64,000 nt of DNA from Pseudoflavonifractor sp. An184 (lineage in GTDB: Bacteria > Bacillota > Clostridia > Oscillospirales > Oscillospiraceae): NCBI RefSeq assembly GCF_002160305.1, contig NZ_NFKI01000012.1, positions 1 through 64,000 on the forward strand. The letters run 5' to 3'. Position numbers and translations under genes: made by a program. This document shows positions 42,864 through 50,952 of this stretch, one piece after another (positions within the stretch are counted from its first letter, which is position 1; the number at the start of each line of letters is the position of its first letter). Under the pieces are notes generated by a model that worked only from the letters and a program-made list of their open reading frames with translations, searched no databases and was not told the DNA's origin.

Positions 42864-42895
42864 ATCCCCGGCTTCCCTTGAGGAAAGCCGGGGAT
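42864..42895 (-). terminator. Terminator of infC-rpmI-rplT
   Basis: ATCCCCGGCTT/AAGCCGGGGAT stem downstream of rplT on the minus strand, followed by CGTTTTCTC. Confidence 0.85.
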
Positions 42896-42916
42896 GCGTT
42901 AAATCCAAGTTGTCGC

Positions 42917-43273
42917 TCAGGCCAGGGCCTTCTTGGCGGTCTCGGTGAGCTGGGTGAAAGCGGCCTTGTCGTTGACGGCCAGCTCGGCCAGCATCTTCCG
43001 GTTCATCTCAATCCCGGCCTTCTTCAGCCCGTTCATGAAGGTGGAATAATTCATGCCGTTGAGCTTGCAGGCGGCACTGATCCGGGTGATCCACAGGCGG
43101 CGGAAATCGCGCTTCTTGCGCTTGCGGCCCACATAGGCGTACACGCCGGACTTCATCACGGCCTGGTTGGCCATCTTGAAGTGCTTGGACTTGGCGCCCC
43201 AGTAGCCCTTGGCCATCTTCAGGATCTTATTTCTTCTCTTGCGCGTCATCATCGCGCCCTTCACTCTTGCCAT
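42917..43273 (-). CDS. rplT: 50S ribosomal protein L20
   Basis: 118 residues, standard length. The basic N-terminal extension ([26 protein letters not shown]) and the globular part ([32 protein letters not shown]) are diagnostic. It binds 23S rRNA early in assembly. In Firmicutes it also represses the infC-rpmI-rplT operon through its leader. Last gene of the operon, 20 nt after rpmI. Confidence 0.98.
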   Translation of the reverse strand: MARVKGAMMTRKRRNKILKMAKGYWGAKSKHFKMANQAVMKSGVYAYVGRKRKKRDFRRLWITRISAACKLNGMNYSTFMNGLKKAGIEMNRKMLAELAVNDKAAFTQLTETAKKALA

Positions 43274-43293
43274 TGTTCTTCAGCCTCCTTCTC

Positions 43294-43497
43294 TTACTTA
43301 TACAGGATCATGCGCTTGATGGCGGCCTCGTTGGTCTTATCCGCATAGCCGCCCTTCCGGAGGCCTCTCTTCAGCTTGGTGGTCTTGCCGTGGCCGTTGA
43401 GCAGATGCCGCTTGCCGGCGTGGGCACGCTTGACCTTGCCGTTCTTGGTGAGAGCGAAACGCTTCTTGGCGCCGCTGTGGGTCTTGATCTTCGGCAT
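43294..43497 (-). CDS. rpmI: 50S ribosomal protein L35
   Basis: 67 residues. [24 protein letters not shown] and [25 protein letters not shown] match the family along its length. It is a small basic 50S subunit protein located between infC and rplT, as in most bacteria. ATG 43497 is preceded by AAAAGGAG. Confidence 0.98.
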   Translation of the reverse strand: MPKIKTHSGAKKRFALTKNGKVKRAHAGKRHLLNGHGKTTKLKRGLRKGGYADKTNEAAIKRMILYK

Positions 43498-43518
43498 AAC
43501 AGAAAACTCCTTTTCGAC

Positions 43519-44049
43519 TTACTTTTTCGCGTCCTTGACCGGCTTGGGGGACAGGAAGATGGACATATGCCGTCCCTCCAGCTTCGGACTTTTATCCATC
43601 ACGGCGACCTCGCCGCAGGATTCGGCAAACTTCAGCAGCAGCTCCTGACCGATGTTGGTGTGCGCCATCTCACGGCCCCGGAACCGGACGGTGACCTTGC
43701 ACCGGTTGCCCTCGGCCAGAAACTTCTGGGCGTTGCGCAGCTTGACGTTGAAATCGTTCACGTCGATGCTGGGGGACATCCGGATCTCCTTGATTTCCAC
43801 CACGCGCTGGTTCTTCCGGGCTTCCTTTTCACGCTTGGTCTGCTCGAACCGGTACTTGCCGTAGTCCATCAGCTTGCACACCGGGGGCACGGCATTGGGC
43901 GAAATTTTGACCAGATCCAGCTCACGCTCCTCGGCCAGGCGCAGCGCCTCCTGAGAGGACATGATGCCCAGCTGTTCGCCGCTCTCCGAGATCAGGCGGA
44001 CCTCCTTATCCCGGATTTCTTCGTTGGTTTGATGACCTGTGTTAGCGAT
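43519..44049 (-). CDS. infC: Translation initiation factor IF-3 (non-AUG start)
   Basis: 176 residues. I assign the start to ATC at 44049-44047, with GGAGG 9 nt upstream: no ATG/GTG fits, and IF-3 genes characteristically begin with AUU/AUC/AUA for autoregulation. N-domain: NTGHQTNEEIRDKEVRLISESGEQLG. C-domain: EIRMSPSIDVNDFNVKLRNAQKFL and VTVRFRGREMAHTNIGQELL. It binds the 30S subunit and checks start codons. First gene of the operon. Confidence 0.95.
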   Translation of the reverse strand: MANTGHQTNEEIRDKEVRLISESGEQLGIMSSQEALRLAEERELDLVKISPNAVPPVCKLMDYGKYRFEQTKREKEARKNQRVVEIKEIRMSPSIDVNDFNVKLRNAQKFLAEGNRCKVTVRFRGREMAHTNIGQELLLKFAESCGEVAVMDKSPKLEGRHMSIFLSPKPVKDAKK

Positions 44050-44063
44050 GGGAAAGCACCTCC

Positions 44064-44218
44064 AAACAAAAAAATAAAACGCGTCTGCCTGAATGGCACC
44101 CGCGTCACAGCAAAACCACACCGAACACAGATGTTCCGGCGGGGATTCTCCATGTTGACCCTTTGGCTCTGGCCTGGGGTGAGGACGGGGCACCGTTCCT
44201 GCTTTGTTGTACTTTAGC
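44064..44218 (-). promoter_or_regulatory. infC leader with attenuator (probable L20 leader)
   Basis: The 155-nt leader ends in a hairpin (ACGCG...TGCC-ATTCA-GGCA...CGCGT, about 44105-44080) followed by TTTATTTTTTT, 5 nt before the infC Shine-Dalgarno. A terminator placed there indicates attenuation. In Firmicutes this operon is controlled by L20 binding its leader. I did not fold the whole leader. Confidence 0.65.
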
Positions 44219-44247
44219 AGTATAGCAGTGTCCCGCCCTCTTGTCAA
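44219..44247 (-). promoter_or_regulatory. Promoter of infC-rpmI-rplT
   Basis: Minus strand TTGACA (44247-44242), 17-nt spacer, TATACT (44224-44219). Confidence 0.88.
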
Positions 44248-44282
44248 GCACTTTTTTCTTGTTTTCAGAGAGGCGGCCGTCC

Positions 44283-45128
44283 TCAGGCGCCGCTCTCCTC
44301 CGCCCGGCTCAGCTCCCCGGTCAGGGTGTCCAGCCGGTAATTCCGGGTATCCGTGGCAATATACCACACCGGGGTCAGGGACGAGGGCCCTGTTCCCGCA
44401 CTGGTCACATAGCCCGGAGTGATGCTGTCAATCCGGCTGCACACGTCTCCCAAGGCCACCAGCCCATGGTAAAACTGAAACAGGGCGGTGGGAATGGAGA
44501 TAGGCTTCTGACCTGTGTCCAGGGCCGGTTCTCCCGTCAGCCGCCGTCCCTCGATTGCCGACAAACTGTCCCCCTGGAACGTCAGCGTGATCAGGTGGTT
44601 GAACACCGGCACCTGATTCCAAAGCTGCCGGCAAACCACGGTCAAAGCGTCCTCCTCCCCGCCGTCAGCCTGAACGGAAAGGCTCTCTCCCTGGATGCCA
44701 AGGATCTCCAGGATTTGAAGGCTGTATGCGGCGGCGTCCTGCTCCTCCAGTCGGAAAGCGCCCTCCACAAACTCCCCCTGGAAGGTGCCGTCCCGGTGGA
44801 ATTGGATGCTCCCCGTCTCGTTGTAATAGCGGTAGATCTCATCGCTCCATGCCTGCTCCTGCACCTCGCCGCCCAGAAGGACTGCGGCGGCCTCCCGCTC
44901 CTGCCCGCGGTCCCACTCCACCGTCTGGGGCAGCAGGGTCATCTCCTCGGGGACGGTCTCATCCTCCACTGTCACGCCGTTGTTCTTCAAGAATTGAATG
45001 GAGTTCTGTCTGGCCTCCTGCCGGGCATTCTGGACCTGAAATTCCCGCTGGACCAGAAATCCCAGCAGGCTCACATTGGTGACCGCCAGAATTATGAGTA
45101 TGATCGTCTTGATCCGGGACCACTCCAT
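44283..45128 (-). CDS. walI: WalI/YycI-like regulator of the WalK kinase
   Basis: 281 residues. N-terminal MEWSRIKTIILIILAVTNVSLLGFLV is the typical YycI start (MDW-RxKTIFI) with one transmembrane helix. The extracytoplasmic part contains the two-subdomain layout ending GDVCSRIDSITPGYVTSAGTGPSSLTPVWYIATDTRNYRLDTLTGEL. In Bacillus YycI forms a complex with YycH and WalK in the membrane. It is the last gene of the cluster, 6 nt after the WalH-like gene. Confidence 0.8.
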   Translation of the reverse strand: MEWSRIKTIILIILAVTNVSLLGFLVQREFQVQNARQEARQNSIQFLKNNGVTVEDETVPEEMTLLPQTVEWDRGQEREAAAVLLGGEVQEQAWSDEIYRYYNETGSIQFHRDGTFQGEFVEGAFRLEEQDAAAYSLQILEILGIQGESLSVQADGGEEDALTVVCRQLWNQVPVFNHLITLTFQGDSLSAIEGRRLTGEPALDTGQKPISIPTALFQFYHGLVALGDVCSRIDSITPGYVTSAGTGPSSLTPVWYIATDTRNYRLDTLTGELSRAEESGA

Positions 45129-45134
45129 CCGCCG

Positions 45135-46451
45135 TCACCTCCCTGTGTCAAGGGCCCGTGCGGCCGCCCAGGAGGCGGAGACCAGTCCCTCGCCTCCGCC
45201 GTCCAAATAGACCAAAAGCAGCTCCTCTCCCTCGTGCCCTTTGGTCTCCATGGCGGCCAGCGCCTGCCGGACCGGAAGGACCACCGAGGTGGTCCCGCTG
45301 TCCGTATAGCTGCGGAACCACAGCTGAAATTCCGTAATCTGCCCCTGCTCCACCACAAAGCGGGCGGCCCAGCCCTCCTCCCCAATGCGGACCTGGGCCC
45401 CATTGAGGCTGTAACCAAACTCCACCACCCAATTTTCTTCCCCGTTCTCCTTCGCGGAGATCAGATAGAGGGCGGCCTCTCCGCTGTTCTGTCCCAGCGT
45501 CTGCTGGGCCAGGCGGCGGCAGCCCTCCACTGCCTCATAGACGCCGGTCCCGGGCAGGCGGTAGCGGTCGCTTCCCTCCGCCGCAGCCTCATAGGCCACA
45601 TGCCCATCCTCCGCGATGTGGAGCGTATCGTTGCGGCTGCGGATCACATACTCTCCCGCCGCAGGGTAGGAAATGGAGTTCTCCGGAAAGCCCAGCTGCT
45701 CCTGGAGCGCCTGGCGGCGCTCCTCGCTGGTAATGGGATTGGAGGCGCTGTAAACCACAGGGACCGGGGTTTGGGCCTGTACCATGGTATATGGCGCCAG
45801 CACGCCCAGTTCCTCAGCCTCAAAGGCGAACACGGTTCCATTCTCCTGAAGCGCCCCCACCGCCTCGTTCAGGCGGCTGGAGCTGATTACGTCCGAAGCA
45901 CAGCCCCAGCCCTGATCCGCCGACTCATCCCAATAGTACAGGAGCACCTGTCCCTCCACCGCCGTGAGCACCATCCGCCGTACTGTCCCGGTGAGGGTCT
46001 GATTGTCCACGGACAGCCACCCGTTCAGGACCGCCACCGGAATCTCCCCCTGCCAGTCAAAGTAGAGGCCCGGCGCGGTGGACAGAGCCTGCCGGAATTC
46101 CGTTTCACTCACAGCGTAAGGCTGACTGGCGCTGCTCAGGGCCTCCACCAGAAGGCTGTACGACTGCTGGTAAAGGCTGTCCGTGCTCTCCTGGTCATAC
46201 TGCACCCCATAGCGCACCACTTCGCCCCCCCGCTGAATAGCCGCCGCCATGCGCAAAGGGCGCGCGGTGGCCCCGGGGCTCTCTGTGGAGGCGGAGTTCT
46301 CTGCCTCCGCCTGATATGCGGTTCCGGAATCCTCCGTGCTTACAATGGCCGCCTGGGTGCGCATCAGCAGAAAGACAGCCGAACCGCTCAGCAGGACGAT
46401 CAGAGCGCTTTTAAGGCGCTCAATGCGCCGTTTTTTATTTCCTCTCGTCAT
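45135..46451 (-). CDS. WalH/YycH-like membrane protein
   Basis: 438 residues from ATG 46451 (GAGGG 9 nt upstream, overlapping the walK end). A short basic cytoplasmic tail and one transmembrane helix (SALIVLLSGSAVFLLM) precede a large extracytoplasmic domain. The sequence is diverged from Bacillus YycH, so I rely on position (directly between walK and walI), size (about 440) and topology. The likely role is to modulate WalK signalling at the outer membrane face. Confidence 0.65.
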   Translation of the reverse strand: MTRGNKKRRIERLKSALIVLLSGSAVFLLMRTQAAIVSTEDSGTAYQAEAENSASTESPGATARPLRMAAAIQRGGEVVRYGVQYDQESTDSLYQQSYSLLVEALSSASQPYAVSETEFRQALSTAPGLYFDWQGEIPVAVLNGWLSVDNQTLTGTVRRMVLTAVEGQVLLYYWDESADQGWGCASDVISSSRLNEAVGALQENGTVFAFEAEELGVLAPYTMVQAQTPVPVVYSASNPITSEERRQALQEQLGFPENSISYPAAGEYVIRSRNDTLHIAEDGHVAYEAAAEGSDRYRLPGTGVYEAVEGCRRLAQQTLGQNSGEAALYLISAKENGEENWVVEFGYSLNGAQVRIGEEGWAARFVVEQGQITEFQLWFRSYTDSGTTSVVLPVRQALAAMETKGHEGEELLLVYLDGGGEGLVSASWAAARALDTGR

Positions 46452-48216
46452 GGCTGGGTCCCTCAATGTTCAGCTCCATGCGCACCGACAGGCCGGGGCC
46501 GTCCCGGTCCACCAGCTCCAGCGCGCCTTCATGCCGGTCTACGATCTCCTTGGCGATGGACAGCCCCAGGCCAGTGCCCCCAGACTGCCGGGAGCGGGCC
46601 TTGTCCACCCGGTAAAAGCGCTCAAAAATTCGGGGACGGTCCTCCGCCGGAATGCCGATACCGTTGTCGTCCACCTGCATCCACACCCGGCCGCCATTCT
46701 GTCCCGCAGAAATTCGGATCTGCCCGCCGTCCGGGGTGTACTTGATGGAGTTGGAGACAATATTCATCATCACCTGCATGATCCGCTCCCGGTCGGCCCG
46801 TACCTGAGGCAGACCGGGCTCCATGCGCAGCTTCATGGTGTGGCTGTGGCGCTGGGCCTCCATATAGACGGCGTTGTATAGGTCCTGCACCGCCTCTTCA
46901 AAGGAAAACCAGCTCAGCTTCAGCTCATCCCGTCCCGAATCGAACCGGGACAAGGTAAGCAGATCCTGAACAATATGGGTCATGCGGTCGCTTTCGTTCA
47001 AAATAACTCCCAGGAATTTCTTCTCCGTGGCGGGCGGGATGTCCCCGGCGCTGTCGGAGAGGGTCTCCGCATAACTGCGGATATTGGTCAGGGGAGTGCG
47101 CAGCTCGTGGGAGACGTTGGCCACAAACTCCCGCTGCATCTCCTGATTTTTCCGCTCCTCAGTGACGTCGTGCAGGACCACCAGCACGCCTCCCTGCCGT
47201 TCCCGGTCAAAGGGGGCCAGCAGCAGGTCCAGCACCTGGTCTCCCACCCGGACCTCTCCTTCCAAGTGGTCGGGGGCGGCCATGGCCTCTCTCAGGGAGA
47301 ACTGCCCCCCAAAGAGTTCCTTGTAGGTGGTATCCGCTCCAATGGGCCGTCCCAGCATACCCTCTGCCGCCGGGTTGGAGTGGATCACCCGGCCGTCCCG
47401 GTCAAAGGCCACCACACCGTCGGTCATGTGGAGAAACAGGGTGTCCAGCTTGTTGCGCTCGTTCTCCACCTGGCGCAGGGTGTCCCGGAGCTGCCGTGCC
47501 ATGTCGTTGAAGGTGTCGGTAAGCACGCCGATCTCATCCCTTGAGGTGACCTCGATGCGCCGGGAAAAGTCCCCCTCCGCCACCCGCATGGCCCCCTCGG
47601 TGAGGCGCTGAATGGGAATGATCATGGTCTTGGACAGCAGGAAGGAGAGCAGGATGGAGATGATCAGTCCGAAGACCAGAGATTCCAGAATCAGGCCGAA
47701 AATCTGGCTGATCAGGCTGTTCACCGTGGCCTTGTTGTCCAGAATATAGATGACGTACTGGTTGTCCCCCCGGGTGATGGGCAGGGCCACGTCCATATAG
47801 TCGGCGGCGATGTTGGCCTCGGTCCCCTCCTCCCGCTCCACCAGGGCCCGGGTCAGGTTGGGGGAGTCGTACTCCAGTCCGCGCCCCTCCTCCTCGTCGG
47901 TTCCGGTCAGGTAGGCGCCGGTCTCCCCGTCCAGGATATACAGGGTGCGGCTGCGGCTGTCCAGTCCCAAATCGCCGTAGTATGCCTCCATGATGCTCAA
48001 AATGGCTTGCGCCCCGTCCTCGTCCGGCGTGACCTCGGTCTCCAGGTTGCGGCTCAGGGCCTGGTTCTGATCAAAGACCCGGCTCATCTGGGTATAGAAC
48101 TCCTCCAGATAGAAGGCCATAACGGAGTTGATCAGGAAGGTACCCACCACTGTCATCAGGGACAGGATGAGCAGCACCATGATCATCACCAGCTTCATAT
48201 GCACGCTGCGAAGCAC
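46435..48216 (-). CDS. walK: Sensor histidine kinase WalK
   Basis: About 593 residues. I prefer GTG 48216 (AAAGGGGG 8 nt upstream) over GTG 48225, which abuts the ribosome-binding site. Two transmembrane helices (about 10-32 and 180-205) enclose an extracytoplasmic sensor domain. HAMP (IIPIQRLTEGAMRVAEGDFSRRI), PAS (LFLHMTDGVVAFDRDGRVIHSNPAAEGML), HisKA (SHELRTPLTNIRSYAETL) and HATPase (IVSNSIKYTPDGG; DDNGIGIP; GGTGLGLSIA) follow. This TM-sensor-TM-HAMP-PAS order is that of WalK, the cell-wall homeostasis kinase. Confidence 0.92.
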   Translation of the reverse strand: MLRSVHMKLVMIMVLLILSLMTVVGTFLINSVMAFYLEEFYTQMSRVFDQNQALSRNLETEVTPDEDGAQAILSIMEAYYGDLGLDSRSRTLYILDGETGAYLTGTDEEEGRGLEYDSPNLTRALVEREEGTEANIAADYMDVALPITRGDNQYVIYILDNKATVNSLISQIFGLILESLVFGLIISILLSFLLSKTMIIPIQRLTEGAMRVAEGDFSRRIEVTSRDEIGVLTDTFNDMARQLRDTLRQVENERNKLDTLFLHMTDGVVAFDRDGRVIHSNPAAEGMLGRPIGADTTYKELFGGQFSLREAMAAPDHLEGEVRVGDQVLDLLLAPFDRERQGGVLVVLHDVTEERKNQEMQREFVANVSHELRTPLTNIRSYAETLSDSAGDIPPATEKKFLGVILNESDRMTHIVQDLLTLSRFDSGRDELKLSWFSFEEAVQDLYNAVYMEAQRHSHTMKLRMEPGLPQVRADRERIMQVMMNIVSNSIKYTPDGGQIRISAGQNGGRVWMQVDDNGIGIPAEDRPRIFERFYRVDKARSRQSGGTGLGLSIAKEIVDRHEGALELVDRDGPGLSVRMELNIEGPSHDERK

Positions 48217-48237
48217 CGGAGGCACCCCCTTTCATTC

Positions 48238-48333
48238 AGAGTGGAAAGTGAAGAGTGGAGATATGGGTCCGGCTGCGCCGGATATTGAAAATCATTCGCC
48301 TTGGGCGAACTCCATTTCTTCACTCTCCACTCT
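48238..48333. repeat. Palindromic MITE-like element between walR and walK
   Basis: Left arm AGAGTGGAAAGTGAAGAG and right arm CTTCACTCTCCACTCT are near-complementary. Two small hairpins (CCGGCTGCGCCGG and TTCGCCTTGGGCGAA) fill the centre. An extra ACTCTTCACTCT follows to 48347. There is no ORF. Confidence 0.65.
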
Positions 48334-48357
48334 CAACTCTTCACTCTAAAATAACAA

Positions 48358-48429
48358 TCAGCTCTGCTGTCCGCCGAACAGGTATCCCATTCCCCGCTTG
48401 GTCAAAATGAACTTGGGAGAGGCGGGGTC
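48358..48429 (-). pseudogene. Relic 3' end of a second walR allele
   Basis: Minus strand encodes DPASPKFILTKRGMGYLFGGQQS and a stop, matching the last 24 codons of walR (48590-48661) except for the final Asn to Ser. Of 24 codons 16 are identical, 7 differ synonymously and 1 changes the amino acid. No other part of the gene remains. It sits where the walR end would be if walR and walK were adjacent. Confidence 0.85.
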
Positions 48430-48477
48430 TGTCTCCCCAGGAAACTGCATTTCCCGGGGGCCCCTTCTCTTTTATGA

Positions 48478-48588
48478 ATCCTCGGGGCGAATGAATCGCC
48501 CCTGCGGAAATTCTCCGCTTCGCTCCGAATTTACGCCGGACTTCCGGCGTCCCGCCTGCGGCGGGTCCCGGAGGACGCCCCCGCCGGT
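48478..48588. repeat. Palindromic repeat sequence next to the walR stop
   Basis: GGGGCGA/TCGCCCC hairpin (about 48484-48502) and CCGCCTGCGGCGG within a larger GGCGTCC/GGACGCC palindrome (48546-48578). It looks like an interspersed palindromic element. It separates intact walR from the relic walR 3' end. Confidence 0.5.
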
Positions 48589-48589
48589 C

Positions 48590-49309
48590 TCAGTTCTGCT
48601 GACCGCCGAACAGGTACCCCATACCCCTTTTTGTTAGAATGAACTTGGGAGAGGCGGGGTCGTCCTCGATCTTTTCACGCAGGCGGCGCACCGCCACGTC
48701 CACGGCCCGCACGTCGCCCACATAGCCCTCATAATTCCACACGTGCTCCATCAGGGCCTCCCGGGAGAACACCTTCCCCGGCTGGGAGGCCAGAAAGCAG
48801 ATCAGGTCGTACTCCCGCTGGGTCAGCTCCAGGGCCCGGCCGTCCTTGTACACCGTGGCCCCCTCCAGGTCCACCACCACCCGGCCCAGATCCAGCCGCT
48901 TTCCCGGTTCGCTCCCCGGCTGGGGCGGCTGCGCGGGCGCCATGGACACCCGCCGGATATTGGCCTTGACCCGGGCCAGCAGCTCCCGCATGGCGAAGGG
49001 CTTGGTGATATAGTCGTCCGCCCCCAGCTCCAGACCCAGGACCTTGTCGGCCTCCTCCTCCCGGGCGGTGAGCATCAGGATGGGCACGGCGGACCCCGCC
49101 TCCCGGATCTTCCGGCACACGTCAAATCCGTTCATCCCCGGCAGCATCAGGTCCAGCAGGATCAGGTCCGGGTTCTGTTCCAGAGCCAGCTGGAGGCCGG
49201 TGTTTCCGTCGTAGGCCTCCAGGGTATCGTACCCCTCCCGGCTGAGGTTGAAGGACAGAATATCCACGATGTTCTGCTCGTCTTCCACAATCAGAATGGT
49301 CTTTCCCAA
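48590..49309 (-). CDS. walR: Response regulator WalR
   Basis: 239 residues. Receiver: LIVEDEQ (Glu-Asp acidic pair), Asp53 in LILLDLMLPGMNG, Thr in MLTAREEE and Lys in YITKPFAM. Winged helix: LTQREYDLICFLASQPGKVFSREALMEHVW and VRAVDVAVRRLREKI. Co-location with walK and walI supports WalR, the regulator of autolysins and wall metabolism, essential in many Firmicutes. The usual tight coupling to walK is broken by 370 bp of repeats and a relic. Confidence 0.92.
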   Translation of the reverse strand: MGKTILIVEDEQNIVDILSFNLSREGYDTLEAYDGNTGLQLALEQNPDLILLDLMLPGMNGFDVCRKIREAGSAVPILMLTAREEEADKVLGLELGADDYITKPFAMRELLARVKANIRRVSMAPAQPPQPGSEPGKRLDLGRVVVDLEGATVYKDGRALELTQREYDLICFLASQPGKVFSREALMEHVWNYEGYVGDVRAVDVAVRRLREKIEDDPASPKFILTKRGMGYLFGGQQN

Positions 49310-49323
49310 CTTGGCTCCCTCCC

Positions 49324-49860
49324 TTACAGATTCAAAAGCACCTTGGTCTTCAGGACCGTCGCCACCGTCTTGGCGTCCTCCAGGGTCCCGTCCATCACCT
49401 TTTGGACCAGCTCCTCAAAGGGCATGGTGACAATGTTTAAAAACTCATCGTCGTCCGGATGACTCTGGGCGCGGCTCAGGTCCCGGGCCAGGTACATGTG
49501 CAGCTTCTCGGTGCAGAAGCCCGGAGAAGCTAAAATGCACCCCAGGTAGGTCAGCTCCCCCGCCTCCAGGCCGGTCTCCTCGCTGAGCTCCCGGGCGGCG
49601 GCCACCCGGTGGTCCTCCCCCTCGTCCAGTTTTCCGGCGGGCAGCTCCAGCAGCAGCTGGTGGAAGGGATAGCGGTACTGCTGCACCAGCGTCACGTTCC
49701 CATCCCGGTCCAGAGGCAGAATGGCCACCCCGCCGGGGTGGAGCACCACCTCCCGCTTGGCCTGCATTCCGTTGGGCAGCTCCGCCTGATCCACCAGCAG
49801 GGTGACGATCTTGCCCTGATACACCGTCTCGCTTGAAAGGGTCCGCTCCGTCAAATCCAT
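49324..49860 (-). CDS. NUDIX hydrolase (ADP-ribose pyrophosphatase type)
   Basis: 178 residues from ATG 49860 (GAGGAAG 8 nt upstream; a longer frame starts at 49884). The Nudix box is GKLDEGEDHRVAAARELSEETGLEAG (G-x5-E-x7-REUxEExGU). VVLHPGGVAILPLDRDGNVTLVQQYRYPF and LYLARDLSRA match the NudF/ADP-ribose type. It hydrolyses ADP-ribose or similar nucleoside diphosphates. It lies 14 nt upstream of walR and may be co-transcribed with it. Confidence 0.92.
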   Translation of the reverse strand: MDLTERTLSSETVYQGKIVTLLVDQAELPNGMQAKREVVLHPGGVAILPLDRDGNVTLVQQYRYPFHQLLLELPAGKLDEGEDHRVAAARELSEETGLEAGELTYLGCILASPGFCTEKLHMYLARDLSRAQSHPDDDEFLNIVTMPFEELVQKVMDGTLEDAKTVATVLKTKVLLNL

Positions 49861-50132
49861 AAGGTATTCTTCCTCTCTGCCCATCCGGTTTACCGCGCGG
49901 CTCTCCCGCTCCCCGGAGGTTTTTTATCCCATTCAGGTCTGTACTGCGGCTTTATTTCTTCCACTCCGCCGCCCCATGTGAATTTTATTATAGCACAGCT
50001 GCCCGGCCCCGGTAAAGCCAAACGTCTGATTTTCCCGGCGCCGCGCCCGCCTCCCCTCCCGCCCAGAACCCGGTTTCTTCGGCTCGGAGCGGCCTGATTA
50101 TCCGGCCGGTAAAATTTTGACGTCTCTCCCAC

Positions 50133-50161
50133 TTGCATTTTCTCTCCATCCGGGTTACAAT
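50133..50161 (+). promoter_or_regulatory. Promoter of the DUF1292 gene
   Basis: TTGCAT (50133-50138), 17-nt spacer, TACAAT (50156-50161). Confidence 0.7.
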
Positions 50162-50193
50162 AGGGACAGAAAACAGGCAGGAGGTATTCCCCT

Positions 50194-50505
50194 ATGAGCG
50201 AGGCGTACGGCCCCGATTTTATCACCGTCACCGACGAGGACGGCAACGAGTTTGAGCTGGAGCTGGTGGACACCCTGGAGCACAACGGCGTCACCTACCA
50301 CGCCCTGTTCCCCGCTTCTCAGGAGGATGAGGAGAGCGGCGAACCGGTGGACGTGGACGCGGACGACGAGGAATACGGCCTGGTGATCATGAAGGCAGTG
50401 GAGGAGAACGGCGAGGAGCTGCTCTCCACCCTGGACAGCGACGAGGAGATCGAGGAGATCTACAACCTCTTCATGGAGCGGTTTTTCCAGGAGGAGGACG
50501 AATAA
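50194..50505 (+). CDS. DUF1292 family protein
   Basis: 103 residues, very acidic (about one third Asp/Glu). The DUF1292 pattern is clear: FITVTDEDGNEFELELVDTLEHNGVTYHALFPA and EEYGLVIMKAVEENGEELLSTLDSDEEIEEIYNLFMERF. Members are small cytosolic proteins of unknown function, widespread in Firmicutes and often next to yrrK/yqgF-type genes. The ribosome-binding site is AGGAGG. It is followed by a probable 6S RNA gene. Confidence 0.92.
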   Translation: MSEAYGPDFITVTDEDGNEFELELVDTLEHNGVTYHALFPASQEDEESGEPVDVDADDEEYGLVIMKAVEENGEELLSTLDSDEEIEEIYNLFMERFFQEEDE

Positions 50506-50524
50506 TTCAGACTTCAGGCGGGTT

Positions 50525-50717
50525 TTCCTGCTCGGTGCGTGATGGGCCTTTTTAAACCCACATTTCTTAAACGGGACGCCCACCTCACGGCGTGGCTTGC
50601 AGGCCTCCCGGCCCCCATTGAGGTCGGCTGGAAGTTGGAAGCAGTAAAGCGTTGTGGAGGCGACCCACCTGCCATTTTGTGCAGGTTTTAAACAGGTCCA
50701 CACGGCCAGAGCGGGGT
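50525..50717 (+). ncRNA. ssrS: Probable 6S RNA
   Basis: About 190 nt with pairing ends (CCTGCTC...GTGCGTG with CACGGCC...GAGCGGG) and a long interrupted stem. The central region carries TTTTTAAACCCACATTTCTTAAACGGG on one side and GTTGTGGAGGCGACCCACCTGCC on the other, as I recall from clostridial 6S RNAs. It is non-coding on both strands. 6S RNA traps sigma-A RNA polymerase in stationary phase. A covariance-model search was not possible here. Confidence 0.7.
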
Positions 50718-50741
50718 ATATAAAACTCACTTGGATATGGG

Positions 50742-50767
50742 CCGCGGCGCAAGCCGCGGTCTTTTTT
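50742..50767 (+). terminator. Terminator after the probable 6S RNA
   Basis: CCGCGGC/GCCGCGG stem followed by TCTTTTTT. Confidence 0.85.
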
Positions 50768-50845
50768 ACGCCTATGCGCGCCGGACATTTGTCCGATTTC
50801 CCATGAACAAACTGTAAAAGCTGACGTTTCTCTCCCCTTTCCCCC

Positions 50846-50874
50846 TTGAATCCTCCCGCAGATTCTTGTATAAT
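50846..50874 (+). promoter_or_regulatory. Promoter of the foldase gene
   Basis: TTGAAT (50846-50851), 17-nt spacer, TATAAT (50869-50874). Confidence 0.75.
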
Positions 50875-50952
50875 AGCACAGAATTCCCCGTCCGGCCGCG
50901 TCTCTATGCGGCCGGACACTTGCAAGTTCACAATGAGAGGACGGAATCAACT

